DNA from: Anagrus nilaparvatae
Lineage: Eukaryota; Arthropoda; Insecta; Hymenoptera; Mymaridae
Reading direction: 5' to 3'
DNA length: 64,000 bases
Assembly (NCBI GenBank): GCA_022575985.1
Contig: JAKSXM010000014.1
Coordinates: 17,484,001-17,548,000 of the forward strand
Shown here: positions 46,826 through 59,787 of the stretch, in pieces
Layout of the letters: each line of letters starts with the position of its first letter
Numbering within the stretch: position 1 is the first letter of the stretch
Position numbers and translations under genes: made by a program
Notes under the pieces: model-generated
The model's input: the letters and a program-made list of their open reading frames with translations, nothing else
Databases searched by the model: none
What the model was told of the DNA's origin: nothing

Positions 46826-49046
46826 AAAATTTATAGTTTGATTTAAAGGTAAATTATTATTCTTCATTTAGTTCTTTTTAACAGTAAAATAAAAAAGACT
46901 GATACATTATTGACAATGTATGAAAATTAAGTTCATATTTTATTACTTTATTAAATTGTATATATTTTTTTTAAATCCTGTTAGTTTTGTGGATGTTTAT
47001 GTAAAGTATATGTATGTATAAATAGTAATATAATATAGCTTAATAAATATAAATACCAGGTTATCCATAATATTTTGCATCCTTTATCTAAAATTTTTTT
47101 TATGATAAACCTTACCGTATTATAATTAGCAATAAAATAGTTATTTTGTAAATATAAAAAATAAATTATGTTTAAATTTTGTTAATTTTTTTATAATAAA
47201 TAATAAATATATAGTTATATGTAACAAATTTTTTTTTACAAAAATTTTTTAAATAAATTTGTTATAAAATATTTTGAAATTTCTTCAATTATGTACTCAG
47301 AAAGTACCTCTCGTAAAAATATAAATTTTAAAATCACCTAGATTTTAGATCAATAATTTCTATGAATAAAAACAAGTGGTGTGTTCAATTTTTGCAATTT
47401 TTGCAATTTTTAAGAGGCAAAACGAATTTGAGATCTATTTTTTCTAAAAAAAAAACTCACTTTATTGAAAAATGGACAATGAATTAAGATGTTGGATGGA
47501 TTTAATTTTCACTTATCAAAATCAAATTTTTTTGTTATTAACACCATTATAAGTTACAGATTATAAATTTTTAAACCAAAAAGTTGCTGACAAACCTAAT
47601 TTTACTGAATTTATTGAATTTAAACTATTGAATCTATAATTCATAAATTCCCGTTTTGTCGAGTTTATAATTATTGTTCCATTGAGATTTAGTTGCAGAT
47701 AATGATGTTACATTTATACAACTCGAGCTTGAGATTTCTTCAATTCAAAAAGAAGTTACATCCCAATCATATTGAGCTTATTTTTATTCTTAAATATTTT
47801 TGTTCTTCTACCAACGAGGTATAGATGCTATAAGATCAAAAGCAAGGTTGAAAAAAAAACAAATAATATTTTTCAAAGCAATCTTTAATATAGCAACATA
47901 GTCAGTCTTACAATAAGAAGCCAAAAAAACAATTCTTTATTAATAAGCTTATTAGAGATGGAGTAATTCGTCTTTTTTTGTAACCATTTCAAGTACATTA
48001 AATATATATGTATATATATATATAAAGTTTACAATTTTACAATAATATTTCACACTGCTTTTCTGAAAACATAACTCTTGAGAAAATAATTTTTAATATA
48101 TCCTTAAATGGATTGCTGATGAGAACATATTATATTATATAGTATTAAAAAATGCTTAAAAAATTATTAACTTCAAAAAGCAGATGTTTTTATTTTTTTA
48201 CAAAATTATTTGCTTTTTGAAAGTTTTGAAACATTTAAAGTCTTACATAAAATATACAATGTAATACTTTACTCTTATATTTTAAATAAAACAATAAAAA
48301 TTATCAGAATTAAATATATTCTTATACAAATAAGTCCAAGAGATATCGATGAAATATTGCTGATGTGCTAGAATTAAATTGAACTTTTTTGTAAAAAAAT
48401 ATTTTCTGCAAAATAAAATTGGCACTTTTCTCATTTAAAAATTTATCAATCTTTATCGAAAATATAGTTTATTATCTTACAAACAAAGTTATAGAAAAAT
48501 TTACTTGGAATATCCTAAATTCCAGCAGAATTGTACATATTATATGAAAGAGATATTACTTATAATTAAGTTTTATTTAATAAAAATTATAAAAACTGTA
48601 TCCATTTTTTTGTAATAAATTTTTTTTATATAAAATAGGCCACCTTAATTATGTATTATTACAAAATAAAATCAATATCTCACAGACTGTAAGCTATATG
48701 TAATTGATTTATTTTGTGATTTTTTTTGACAGTTAAAACGATAAAGCTAATATTAAACAATATTTTTTTTATAGTATTTTTAACTTAAGAATTTCTAAGA
48801 TTAAAAAAAATAATAATTGTAATAAAATAATTAATATTTTATAGTATAAAAAATAATATTCTCTCAAAAAAACTTTCAAAGAAATTGTGCAAAGAAAAAC
48901 ATAATTTTACAAATTAATGATTTTTATTTAAACTGGTTTGCAAGTATGTCTTTTAATGTTCTTCTCGCCATAGTGCTTTGGCATGTTTACTAATTAATTT
49001 TAAAAACAGTTATAAAAAATAGATGAAATATTAAATATTAGGTATT
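46826..49046. other. Intergenic, no gene seen
   Basis: Very AT-rich with long A/T runs and TATATA stretches (48000-48025). Stops are dense in all frames. Polyadenylation signals for the minus-strand gene to the right may lie near 48925 (TTTATT on the plus strand). Confidence 0.4.
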
Positions 49047-52000
49047 TTAAATGAATCTATTGCCTAGAAAAGGGAATGTAGGTGGATATTGAAAAGGTGT
49101 CACTTGAGTTTGTGGTAAAGTAGACATAAGTGCAGGATGGGTGAAGGAAAACATTTGATGAGGTTGCGTGTACTGCATTAGTGGAAAATGATTATGTAAA
49201 GGAGCTTGATACGTATTTTCGTTCATTGTTGAAACTGCTTGCTTCTTTTCTTTATTCAGTTTTTGTCTCTCTTTTTTGATACTCTAAAATATAAAAATTA
49301 ATGATCAAATAGTACTAACAAACAAAAGTTATAAAAAAATAATTTAACAAAACTCTTTTTACCTTTTTTAATTTTTTTAATTCAGTAATTTCATTTACAA
49401 TCTCTTCTTTTTCTTCTGCTTTCCTGAAAGTATAACTATTTTTATCATCATTTTTATGATAATCTGGTGATCTGTACTTTGTATTTGACTTATACTTTAG
49501 CTCTGCATTCAACAGTCCATCAACTCGTTTGGGAAAGTAGTTTTTGTCTTCTGGATATTCGCCATATTTTTTATATCCATGATAATCGTTTTTGCAATAC
49601 GATGAAGTTTTATGAAGTCTGGGTTGATAATAATCAACTTTTCTGCTGCTGTGTCTATTATTATATTTTTCTATATACGTTTTATCATGTATTGAATTTT
49701 TTTTATCTAAATAACGATTATCTGAATATGAGGAAGAGTAGTTGCTCTTAACTTCATCGGGTTGCCTGTAATCATATTTTCTTGCATTAGAATATTTATT
49801 ATCATGTTCTCTTTTTCTGTTTTTGTGCGAATCTTTTTCACGATGAAAGTCTTTGGTATTATTTTTTAAATAATTATTGTTGCTCCTTTTTTTATCTTGC
49901 TTGTTTGTGTTATAATAAATTTTAGATCTATGATATTCTGACTTTTCATCGTCATTTTTCTTATCTTCCAAAGAATTTGAATCTACATCTATATTTAAAA
50001 AGTAAAATCATGTATTATATGCTAAAAATTAAATCATCTATAACAATAAATTAAATTAATTCAAACTATTAATGGTTTGGTAGTTTTACCTAACTTTTAC
50101 CAAACCTCAAACTATTAAGTCATGCTTAAAAAAATTGTTTGGTGAACGAGATACAAAAACCTAATGGTATGCATATATGACTTTATTCAGAAATTTCATA
50201 AGCACGAGATTATTTGAATTATTTTTCATTATTTCAGTTTCGAAAAAATAGTTACAATTTAGAACAATAATAAAATTTAAAAAATACTCGTTTTTGTTAT
50301 GCTGTATGCATAATATAACTATATTCCTAGATTTTACATTGAAAAACAATGTGCTAATATATTGTAGAAAATCTTATTAAACAATAATGATTACCTGATT
50401 CAGCATTATTTGATTTTTTGGAATCCAGAGATGACTTTCCATTATTTTTTCTTGGAACACTACTTTCTTTTTGGTTTTTTGCTTCGGTCACACTTTCTGC
50501 ATCTTTTATTTTAGAGTTTTCATTTGCACCTTAAATAAAATAGGTATAGACATATATTTATTTTTAAAATTTTTATTCAAAAGTTGTATATTTTATTTTT
50601 AATGTTTCGTATTCATAAAAAAATTGAAATATTTACATATAAATTAAGTGACTGTATGACTTTATGGGTTTGGTAAATTTTTTCACCGTTTCTACTGTAT
50701 TTTACTTACTTGAATAAAATATTGATTTGGAAGGAGGTAATGATGATGATTTTGTAAAAAATTTTCCTTTTGAGTTAGTCATTGGTAATTGCTCATTTAC
50801 TAAATTTCCTGATTCTTTCACTCCTATAGAAAAAAACAAATATACAATTTTTATTGTTTAATTATTTCAAATTGTCATACTTTATTCATTTATTTCAAAT
50901 AAATTATCTATAAATGTTAAATAATAAACTAAATAAACTTTATGCTCTGGTATTATTTTATTTTTAACTTTGAGAATGATTCATTAACTCGCTTTTAATA
51001 TAAATTAATTTTAAAAATTTTAGCCACTTTTATTTTAGAAAATAGTACTATATTATTTATAATTTGGCACATTTATTTCAAAATTCAATTTACAAGATAT
51101 GGTGATTATAAATTTTATAAACTGATGTATGTATACCTTTGGAATCATAAGCAGGTAAATGTGATTCAAGTACAATCGAAGGTGCAGATTGTCGACAATT
51201 CTTTTTCACTTCTCCATCAACAGTCTCTGAAGACTTTCTTTTAATAACTGCAAAGTAAATAATTACTATTATAAAACTTATGAATTATTATTATAGTATG
51301 ATCAAACGATTATAGATAATTCATTTATAAATTCACATATGATTAATATTACATACAGATAACAAATAATTTTGTATTTCAAAGTATGCATATTTGATTA
51401 GCGACTTGAAATATAGTCAGGTTTTTTTATTCTGTATACAAAATTGAGATTGTTAGCAGAGTTACTTACCATTTTTAGAATTATTTGTTTCATCTTCATT
51501 TCTCGAAGATGTCGATGATTTTCGTGTATCAACTATCTTAGGTGATTTCCCTGAACTTTCTCCTGTATATAATATTTACATTACTATGTTTTAGTATAAT
51601 CAGAAAATATATTTAATAATTAATCTATTTGATTCTTTTTCGTTTTTAAATTTAACCTCTAATTATTTTTTTCCCATTTTTTTTAAGACAAAATAAATAG
51701 TATACTTTTACATAATCATATATTGTATGTACGCCAAACATAATAATAATTTATTACAATTTTTATTAATAAATTACAGTATTTAAAAATGAAGTTTTTA
51801 TTAATATTGAAATGAAATATTTGTTAATTTATAAAACAAAATTCATATAACAAATATATTTTTGCACTTTAATTCATTTAATTTTAGAACTATAGTATAC
51901 TAATATGATTATATATACTTACAATAAATAAAATAAAATTTTATTCATTTACCATATGGATGTTATCAAATATTTTTCAAAATACTTCGATTTTTATAAA

Positions 52001-52238
52001 TTAATAATTGATGCTTACGTTTATTGTTTGGTTTGTCCTTCATTTTTTTGGCATTCAATAAATTACTTGGAACAGCTGGATTTCCAATTCTTATCCAAGC
52101 AGCTGGATGTTCCGTCAATTTTAATCCAGACTGACTTGCTTTTGCTCCTGGTAAAAAAAAAATATTTATATTTTATTCTGAAAATGCAAAAACAAGTTAT
52201 TTATCTCAATCACTAATAATATACTTACTGGTAAACAT
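49047..52238 (-). CDS. Unrecognised Lys/Ser/Asn-rich protein, eight exons
   Basis: Exons 52238-52229, 52147-52019, 51562-51470, 51247-51137, 50823-50710, 50529-50395, 49988-49363 and 49283-49047 give 484 aa. All borders are GT/AG; the first six introns are phase 1, which makes the model strong. The N-terminus MFTRAKASQSGLKLTEHPAA with WIRIGNPAVPSN is ordered and probably conserved. The middle is low-complexity (SSK, KSS, NNK). Exon 7 encodes a long charged region rich in K, Y, N, D, R and H (YHRSKIYYNTNKQ, RKREHDNKYSNARKYDYRQ), akin to disordered nuclear RNA-associated proteins. The tail is Pro/Thr/Phe-rich (TLPQTQVTPFQYPPTFPF). I do not know the family; a nuclear role is only a guess from composition. 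The start ATG is the only in-frame one near the first donor; the first exon is just 10 coding bases. Confidence 0.7.
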
Positions 52239-53012
52239 GACTTTAACAGCATCCACGTTGGAGAGGTTATTTTAATCACAAATAGACTTTTATAAGCAAA
52301 AACATTGGCTTAATAACTTTTACTGAATAATCAAATAAATAGTTTAATTATCCAAATAAAAAATTTAAGATTTTTTTTGCTGAACCGTTTTAGGCTTTAG
52401 CGCCATTCAAAAATATAGGTTAGGTATAACTTCAAAACTTTTGATCTCAAGTCTCAACGGAAATTCGAAACCTCGATCGATACACGACGCCCTCTGCTTT
52501 AAAAACGTTACGCACGCTGCACACATTTAAAAAATTAATAAAATTATATATATATAATATTAGGTAGTTTTTTCCCTTTGAAATTATTATTATTTCTGCA
52601 TCAATAATTGATGGAAAAACCAGTGTTATTACGTGTTGACAATTGAATTGACACAATATTAATGCAATCGTATTTTTTTTGTTATTAAAATTTAATAATC
52701 ATTAAAATTTTTTAAGTTTAAGTTAAATACATACACCTGATATTAACTTAAGGTAAGAAAAGTATTTTTTTTATAACTTATGCATAATTTATAAATATAA
52801 TTCATAAATACGTTAAAAAATAATGTTAATTATAATTTATTTTAAATACTTACATACTTTACGCTTTAATAACTATAAAGTTTAAGAAAATCAAAATTAA
52901 AAATTTTAAATGCATATAATTTTTGAACAGAGATAATAGATATATTATAAAAATTGTCTCATTTTTTTATTAAAAGAACAATATTTTTATTGTACATGTA
53001 GGTTATATTGTA
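52239..53012. promoter_or_regulatory. Shared upstream region of two divergent genes
   Basis: The minus-strand Lys/Ser-rich gene starts at 52238 and the plus-strand transposase-nuclease-protease gene at 53013, head to head, 774 bases apart. A relatively GC-rich island (52440-52520, with CGATCGATACACGACGCCCT) stands in AT-rich surroundings and could hold promoter elements of one or both. No definite TATA box can be assigned. Confidence 0.35.
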
Positions 53013-56000
53013 ATGGGTTCAAGTATTAGAGCCAAGTACGCTAAAACTAAGCCAAAAAGCACTAAAGACAAGATAAAAAATCTGTAAGTATAGTAAAAAA
53101 TTATATTCAATTTAAAATTATCGATGATTTAGTATAAGCAGAATAATTTATGTAAAAATTTATATTTTTGGGTTCCTATATATATTATTTATTAATTTTT
53201 TGTTCACTTTTTCTTTTTTTTTATATTCAAATTTCATTTTGCTATGAAAAAATAAAGTCTTATTTTTAAAAATTAAATTATACCTATTTTTCATTTAAAA
53301 AAAAAAAGTTAATTTTTATAAATTCATGAATTTTTTACAGATTTAAATAAAGTGTAATAGGTATATGCATTCTTTATAAACTGTTATACGAATCATTCCA
53401 TACATTAAGTGAAACGGTTGCCAGAACGAGTCCCTAGATAGGCCCTACTTTTTTTTTACTTTTTTATACACATGACATATGAGTTTTCTACAAATTTCAA
53501 CCCTTTGGTATAATCTGCTCAATTTTCACTCAAATAACGTTTTTGACCATTTGAAATTTTTTTTCATATTTTTTTGGTAACCAATTACAATAAGTGTATT
53601 AAAACAGTTTCTATATCCAAAAGTGTATTTTTTACAGTTTCACTTCTGGACGGCCTTATTACCAATTTATGTCCAAAAGAAGTCAAATAAATAACTCAAA
53701 TTTCACATCCTTTAAAAATCTGAAAGCTGTTTGAGAATATTATTTGATATGTCATAGGTAATAAAAAATTTCCCGGTGATACAGAACAAAGGTTAAAAGA
53801 ATTACAACCAGCTAATTTGCAACATAAAACATTTTTTATAAATTTTGGATATTCCGCCAAATCATGAGACAAAATTAAAATCTGACCGGAAATTCTGATT
53901 TCGCAAAAAATTTTATATAAGGTATCGATTCAAATGTCTTGAAGGTTTTGTGTTAAAATGGGGAAATTTTAAAATCGAAAGTAATATTATAGTCAAATTA
54001 AATATTTTTACAAAAAAATTAGTAAAAACCTCTGCCAAGTAATTGGCACTATGGTTCCTCATTAGCAATAACAAAATGTTCTTAATGGTATATTTTACCT
54101 AACATTTATTACGTGACTTGGCGGAATTTTAAAAATTATAAAAAATGTTTTTTTTTTTTTTTTATGAAAACACTAAAATAGATATAACTTTTTTCTTTTA
54201 TAACTCTTTTCACTTCTTATATGGAATGACTCAAACTATTATTATGTTGTAGGCAATGAATTCCCTTTAAAATGTTTAAAAATTATGTTTTATAATAAAT
54301 TTCCTCTTTATAATAGGTCACTAAATTAAATAATAATTCTTCTGCTACGCATGTTTACTTTTTTTTTACATTTCTTTTACTTATTTAGTATAAACTATTT
54401 TTTTTTTATTTCTTTACTTATTAGTGGTGAGCATGGAAAGAAAAGAAAAAACAATGGTAGTAAGGTAGTTGAGGCATGCAAAAAAAAATGTAAACTTGAC
54501 AAAAAAACTACTGCAATTGATAAAAATGATAATTTAATGCATGGTAATGAAATCGTAAAATTTTCTTTAATTGAGCATGATTCCAATTGCCTTGATGATA
54601 ATACTTCGCATGTTCTTCAGATGCATGCGATTGAAAGAGAAGGGAAAAGCAACGAGAGACTTTTCCAGTTTGATAGTTTGTCGTCAAGTTGTGAAAAGTC
54701 GCAGTTGTCAGATTCAGGAACATTATCAAACGTAATTGATAATGAAGAACTTGAATCTGACAACTCTAGTTGTACCCTTTCAGCTGATGAAAACGCCAGT
54801 GAAAGCACTCTTACATGCGATAATAGCGATTCCGATACAATATCGGCCGACGATGATGATACTTTAAGCTTTGATTCTGATACAGATATTTCAAATAGTT
54901 CAGGTGAAGATTATAACAGCTTTTGTGATGAGAGTAAAATGGAAGAAAATTTTTCAGAATCAATAGTAGGCAACAGGGTTGTGCAAGTGTCTTATTTTAT
55001 TGCACAAATTATTGGTATGTGTAATGAGCATGCAAATTCAAAAAACAAAAATGTTTTATGTCATAACGGGAATTTAGAAATTGTTAACTTTAATAATAAT
55101 GGATTAGTTACAAAAATAACGTTCAGATGTGAAGTATGTGGATATCAGAGATGTGTAAAAACACACGCAGAAAGTGATCTTGCATACTGCTTAAATCATA
55201 GTATTGTTGCAGGATCCATTTTCAGTGGTATAGGGCATTGTACCATAGAACAAACTTTAGCCGCTATCAATGTACCATTTATGGCTCCAGGTACTTGGAT
55301 TAATTCTCGACGAGCTATTTATAACGATTTTAAAAATGCGTGTGAAGCAGAAATGAAAGCAGCTGCTGAGCTTGAAAAGCTATATGCTATTGAAGCAGGT
55401 GACGTTACTAAGGATGGTACTCCGTTTTGTTCAGTAATCTGTGATGGCTCTTGGGGAACTAGAAGTTATGGTACAAACTTTAATTCCTTGTGTGGAATGG
55501 CAGTAGTCATTGGTTTTCGCACTAAAAAAGTTATTGCTATGGGCGTACGAAATAAGTACTGTTATTATTGTACAGTAACAGGAAAGGATAAGCAGAAAGC
55601 AGGAGATAGTGAAGAAAATGAAGAAGGTGAAAATGAAGATGCATTAGGTAAAAAAAATAAAGCATCTGGACATTTTTGTATGAAAAATTGGGGTCGAGAT
55701 CAATGCTCAACTGCAATGGAATCTGATATTATAACTGAAAAATTTTCAGAAAGTGTTAAAGTCAATGGTTTAATTTATCACATCCTTATTGCAGATGGAG
55801 ATAGCAGCGTTTATCAAAATATTCTAGATAGGAACCCTTATAGGGATTATGGAATAGATGTTGAAAAAATTGAATGCGAAAACCACTTGTATCGAAATAT
55901 GGGGAAAAAATTTGCCGAAATATCAAAAGGAACGTTAAATAACACAATACAAAGAGGAACTGTTCGAGACTTTAGAATAAAAGTTAGAAGCAGAGGTTAT

Positions 56001-58376
56001 GTGTTCCGTAGAGAAGTTGTAAGATTTACTAATCTTGTAAACGGTGAAAATATATCTATAGTAGAGAAAGAAAAAATATTGCAATCACAGATTATTAACA
56101 TCACTGACCACATTTTTGGTAACCACGAGCAATGTGAAATTAACAATATACCATGCTTGGGTCCAAAAGAAAATGAAAGAAACTTTGTCCCTTCTTTAAA
56201 AAAATGTGGTTGGTATGATAAAATCCAGTACCACGTTGAAAGATTCAGTGCAAATGCTAAAAGCTTATTGTATGGTTTGACAAATAATAATGTTGAATGT
56301 TTTAATAACGTTCTTGCCAAATGTATTAGTGGAAAACGAATCAATTATGGTGGGTCAGATAGTTATCATATTAGATGTTATGCAGCTGTCATACAGTATA
56401 ACAGTCAAGCAGGTATGACAAAGCTTTGTGAACATAATAATAAAAAAGTACCAGAATATACAGCCGAAATGGAAATGAAGCGAAAAGAAAAAAATAGACG
56501 TGATGTGGCTGACAGAGTAAGAAAAGGTAGGAAAAGAAGATTCACGGCTAATGGACCTGACAAAGACTATGGACCGTCCTCAAGGAGGCCAGATGTATCT
56601 AAAATGCAATATGATATTTTAGAAGAACATTACATTGAAGGATTATTAAATGATCAAGTAGATCGAGACAAAATTCAAAAAGAAACAGTAGGTCAACACA
56701 ATAATCCAGAATGGCGCAATAAAAGAAGAAAATTCTCAACAGCTTCAAATTTTGGAGCTATTTGCCGCAGACAAGATACAACTTGGTCTGAAAAACTTGT
56801 TCGAAATATTTTGTATCCTAAATTTACAAAAAATGATGCAACAGATCATGGAATCAAGCATGAGAATATTGCTAAGGAACAGTTACAAGAAATCTTAAGC
56901 AAAGAGTGGAACCAACAAGTCGTCATCGAACCATGCGGTATGTTTATTGATTCAGAACATTATTTCTTAGCGGCTTCACCGGATGGATTAATTAATGATG
57001 GGAAGGGTATTGTTGAAATAAAATGCCCCTATGAAGCCGTCAAAGATAAAAAAAATTTAACTCCTTATGAACTTCTAGAATCTAGCCGTAAGCATCGCCG
57101 TATATATACCAAGGATAATATAGACGTAATGAATCCAATTCATTATTACTATTATCAGGTGCAAGGTCAACTTCGTTGCACGGGAAGAGAATACTGTATT
57201 TTTTGTTTATACACACCAAAGGGAATAAAGTGGACAAAAGTCATGTACGACCCAAACTTTTTTGAGGAAAACATGATAGATAAATTAGACAGATTCTATC
57301 ACAAATGCTTGCTTCCAGAACTAGTTGATAGTCGCGATGAAAGACACATGGATCTAAGAGAACCAGATTATATTTTAGATGCTAGAGAAAAACGAGGGCT
57401 TCCTTTAGTAAAAGAAAAAAATCAAAATGGCACTCTATTAGCCAGTAGCAAAAATTTAAATAATGAAGATCAAAATTTAAATATAAGGGAAGACGCAGAA
57501 AATTTATCAGATGCTTCTATTGATACAAATCAAGAGGACAATAGTCCGCTTGACTGTAATGAAATTATTAATTGCCCCAATGAGGAAGTTAATAACAATT
57601 TTACGACATCAAAAAGAAGAACAAAAAAAAAAGCTGCCAGTAAAAAATCAGTTTTTAATAAAAAAGGTCATAAAGTTAGAAATAATAAAAAAAAAAAATC
57701 TACAAGTAATCAAACAGCAATTATGAGACCTGCATTCGATGTGTTAAGATATATGCGTGAAGGAGTCAGAATAAATAATATTGAAGATAGAACGGAATTA
57801 CTTAATAGTGTTACTGCAGCATTGTACGAATATAATTTACCAAGAGTTATTACAAATATAAATGATGTATCAACATATTTAACGGATGAAAGTATCAGAG
57901 CTGTTTTAAAACTAGTTTCAAGTAAAAAACCAATGTTTGAAATACATCCTCCTGAGTTTTTTATTGGAATCGATTCATGGGATACTGATTACAATAATAC
58001 TCATCTTCAAGTTATTGGAGGAGCTTACAATGCAGGTGAACATTACATTTGCCTCCATTATACTCAAGATGAACTACTTTTCTATGATAGCCTTGGTACA
58101 ACCAAATTTGAAGACTTAAATGACTCCATGCAGAATTACATTAATACTAGGTATCCACTTCTATCTGAATTTAATAGAGTAAGAGGGCAAGTTGTTACTC
58201 GACAACCAGATAATTTCAGTTGTGGAGTCTACGCGAGTGCTTTTATGGTAACAATTGCCTTGGGTTATAACCCTACTGATTTTCAATATTCTACAAATGC
58301 AAGAGACATGAGAGATCACTTAGTTGAAATTATTCAAAATCAAGAATTAACACTATTTCCTAATCAATCACACTAG
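53013..58376 (+). CDS. Mutator-like DDE transposase + YqaJ-type nuclease + Ulp1-type cysteine protease fusion
   Basis: Exon 53013-53083 (MGSSIRAKYAKTKPKSTKDK...) joins in phase to 54425-58376, giving 1340 aa with no stop. About 1-180 is basic then strongly acidic/serine-rich. About 200-680 is a Mutator-like transposase core: CEVCGYQRC zinc-binding-like segment, then D364 in CDGSWG, D481 in ADGDSS and E648 in NNVECFNN as candidate DDE residues. About 790-1000 is a YqaJ/PD-(D/E)XK nuclease fold, with D877 in ASPDG and E888-x-K890 in VEIKCP. A lysine-rich linker (~1100-1140) follows. The C-terminal ~200 residues resemble Ulp1/C48 SUMO proteases: H1230, D1245 (FYDS), Q1284 (RQPDNFSCG), C1290. Such genes belong to transposon or virus-like mobile DNA in animals. 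All candidate active-site residues are present. I see no terminal inverted repeats flanking it. Residue roles are inferred from motifs. Confidence 0.8.
53390..54232. mobile_element. MITE-like element in the intron of the fusion gene
   Basis: Near 53392 AATCATTCCATACATTAAGT with GAAA is matched inverted by TTTTCACTTCTTATATGGAA with TGACTC near 54208-54232. Inside are TCATGAGAC with AAATCTGACCGGAAATTCTG and AAAAAATTTTATATAAGG (53860-53930), and TTACGTGACTTGGCGGAATT (54110-54125), the shared inner blocks of the foldback elements at 20-22 kb and 39 kb. Arms diverge in the middle. Confidence 0.55.
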
Positions 58377-59295
58377 TTCAAATTTTCCTCAATAATGTTA
58401 CATTTCAGATATTTTAACTTATTAATCCGCTAACTGGATCTTTTTATTTAAGGCTTAAAATATTCTAAAATATATGTTACATTTAATTTTGGACAATTCT
58501 AAGAAATTTTTAAGCTATAAAAAAAATTGTTCATCATATTTATATTGTTTATTATAGGAAAAGAAAGTGCAGTGGACAATCCAGCGAGCTAAAGTAAACA
58601 ATTAATGATTTGATGTTCACTGGATTTTTAGCTATATACAGTTACAATTTAAATATTCATGGATTATTAAAACAATGAAATTTAAAAAATTTTTTAAATT
58701 CTTGTAAAAAATTGATCCTCTGATGAACCGCATGCATGATCAATAGCTATTTTTCTTAATAATAATTCATTAATGAATGTGTTATAACAGGAAAGATTTG
58801 CATCTAATTTAAATAAGAAAATTTAAATGAATAAAGCTATTATTCTGGTTTACAAGATTGAATACTGTAACATTGTCAATGGCAAAAAATAATCTTAAAT
58901 TATTACGCTGAATTTTCGGAAAAAGTTCATAAAAAAGTCCTTTTCACGTTTTTTAGTAAAATGAATGAAATTTTCAAAGAATCGTCGATATCGTTTTTTC
59001 CTCTATTTGTAAATTAAACGTAAATTTTTTTACTACAAATTTTTTTCATACACGGGTTAAAACTATTTTTTTACTGTTACTAAAATTCAAAGTTTTTAAG
59101 AAATAAAATTTGAAAAAATTGGCTGTTATTCACTTTTCCCGATGATCTGCTGATAATTTATTCTCTGTGATGAAATTCTGCGATCAATGGCACATTCTCT
59201 AACAAGACCAAGATACTCTTGAAAGACGTCTATTCATTTCCACATATTAGAAAATAATCTGCTAATTATTATTATCACAACAGTTATTTGTCCAT
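58377..59295. other. Intergenic, no gene seen
   Basis: AT-rich 3' flank of the fusion gene. An AG-preceded stretch at 58558-58600 (GAAAAGAAAGTGCAGTGGAC...) could be mistaken for an exon but reads only about a dozen codons to a stop. No terminal inverted repeat of a transposon was found here. Confidence 0.4.
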
Positions 59296-59471
59296 CTCTC
59301 AAAGTATAAGATGGGAGTAGGTTTTTAGTGGGTAACACAGGAAGAAACTCCTATAACGATGAAATTGGGGTTTTTTTTTATTTCTTTGTATGGTAAGTGA
59401 GTCCCACATAACTTATTAGCTCGGATGCTATAAAGTATGCATAAAGCATTTTCCAACTTCCTTCGTAAAAC

Positions 59472-59500
<29 letters not shown>
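59296..59500 (+). mobile_element. 3' fragment of the LINE family seen at 1-836, with poly(A)
   Basis: TTAGTGGGTAA, GAGTCCCACATAACTTATTA, GCTCGGATGCT, AAGTATGCATAAAGCATTTT and CTTCCTTCGTAAAACA run in the same order as at about 735-825. The copy ends in an A-run of nearly 30 bases at 59471-59500, so insertion was by retrotransposition with strong 5' truncation. The length of the A-run suggests a younger insertion than the copy at the window start. Confidence 0.7.
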
Positions 59501-59502
<2 letters not shown>

Positions 59503-59787
59503 ATTATGACAACTTGAAAAAGAAATGAACAGAAAATTAAAAAATAAGAAATTTTTCGCACAGTTTTTTTTTATCATAAAATAAGAATATTGGCCATTCT
59601 TCAAAAATTGATATGCATAAAATTAGGAAATAAAAAAAAAACACCAGCCTCAATGAGCCTACTGTTTAATTTTCAAAAATATCTTTAAAAAGAAAGAATA
59701 AAGATCCAAAAATTTTATTTTAAAATAAAATTGATATTAATTTACATTTTTTAAATAAAAAAATTGTTTAAAATTTTATGTTTTTGA

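Noticed and set aside
54351..54424. Start of the 1340-aa protein at 54351
   Set aside because: The first ~25 codons translate a pyrimidine-rich intron end; the AG at 54423-54424 and an in-phase upstream exon explain the sequence better.
58558..58605. Possible extra 3' exon of the fusion gene
   Set aside because: An AG precedes it, but the protein already ends with a complete protease domain and a stop, and the stretch adds only a dozen codons.
59325..59561. 78-codon minus-strand frame
   Set aside because: It is created by the poly(A)/poly(T) tract (FFFFFFFFF) of a LINE fragment.
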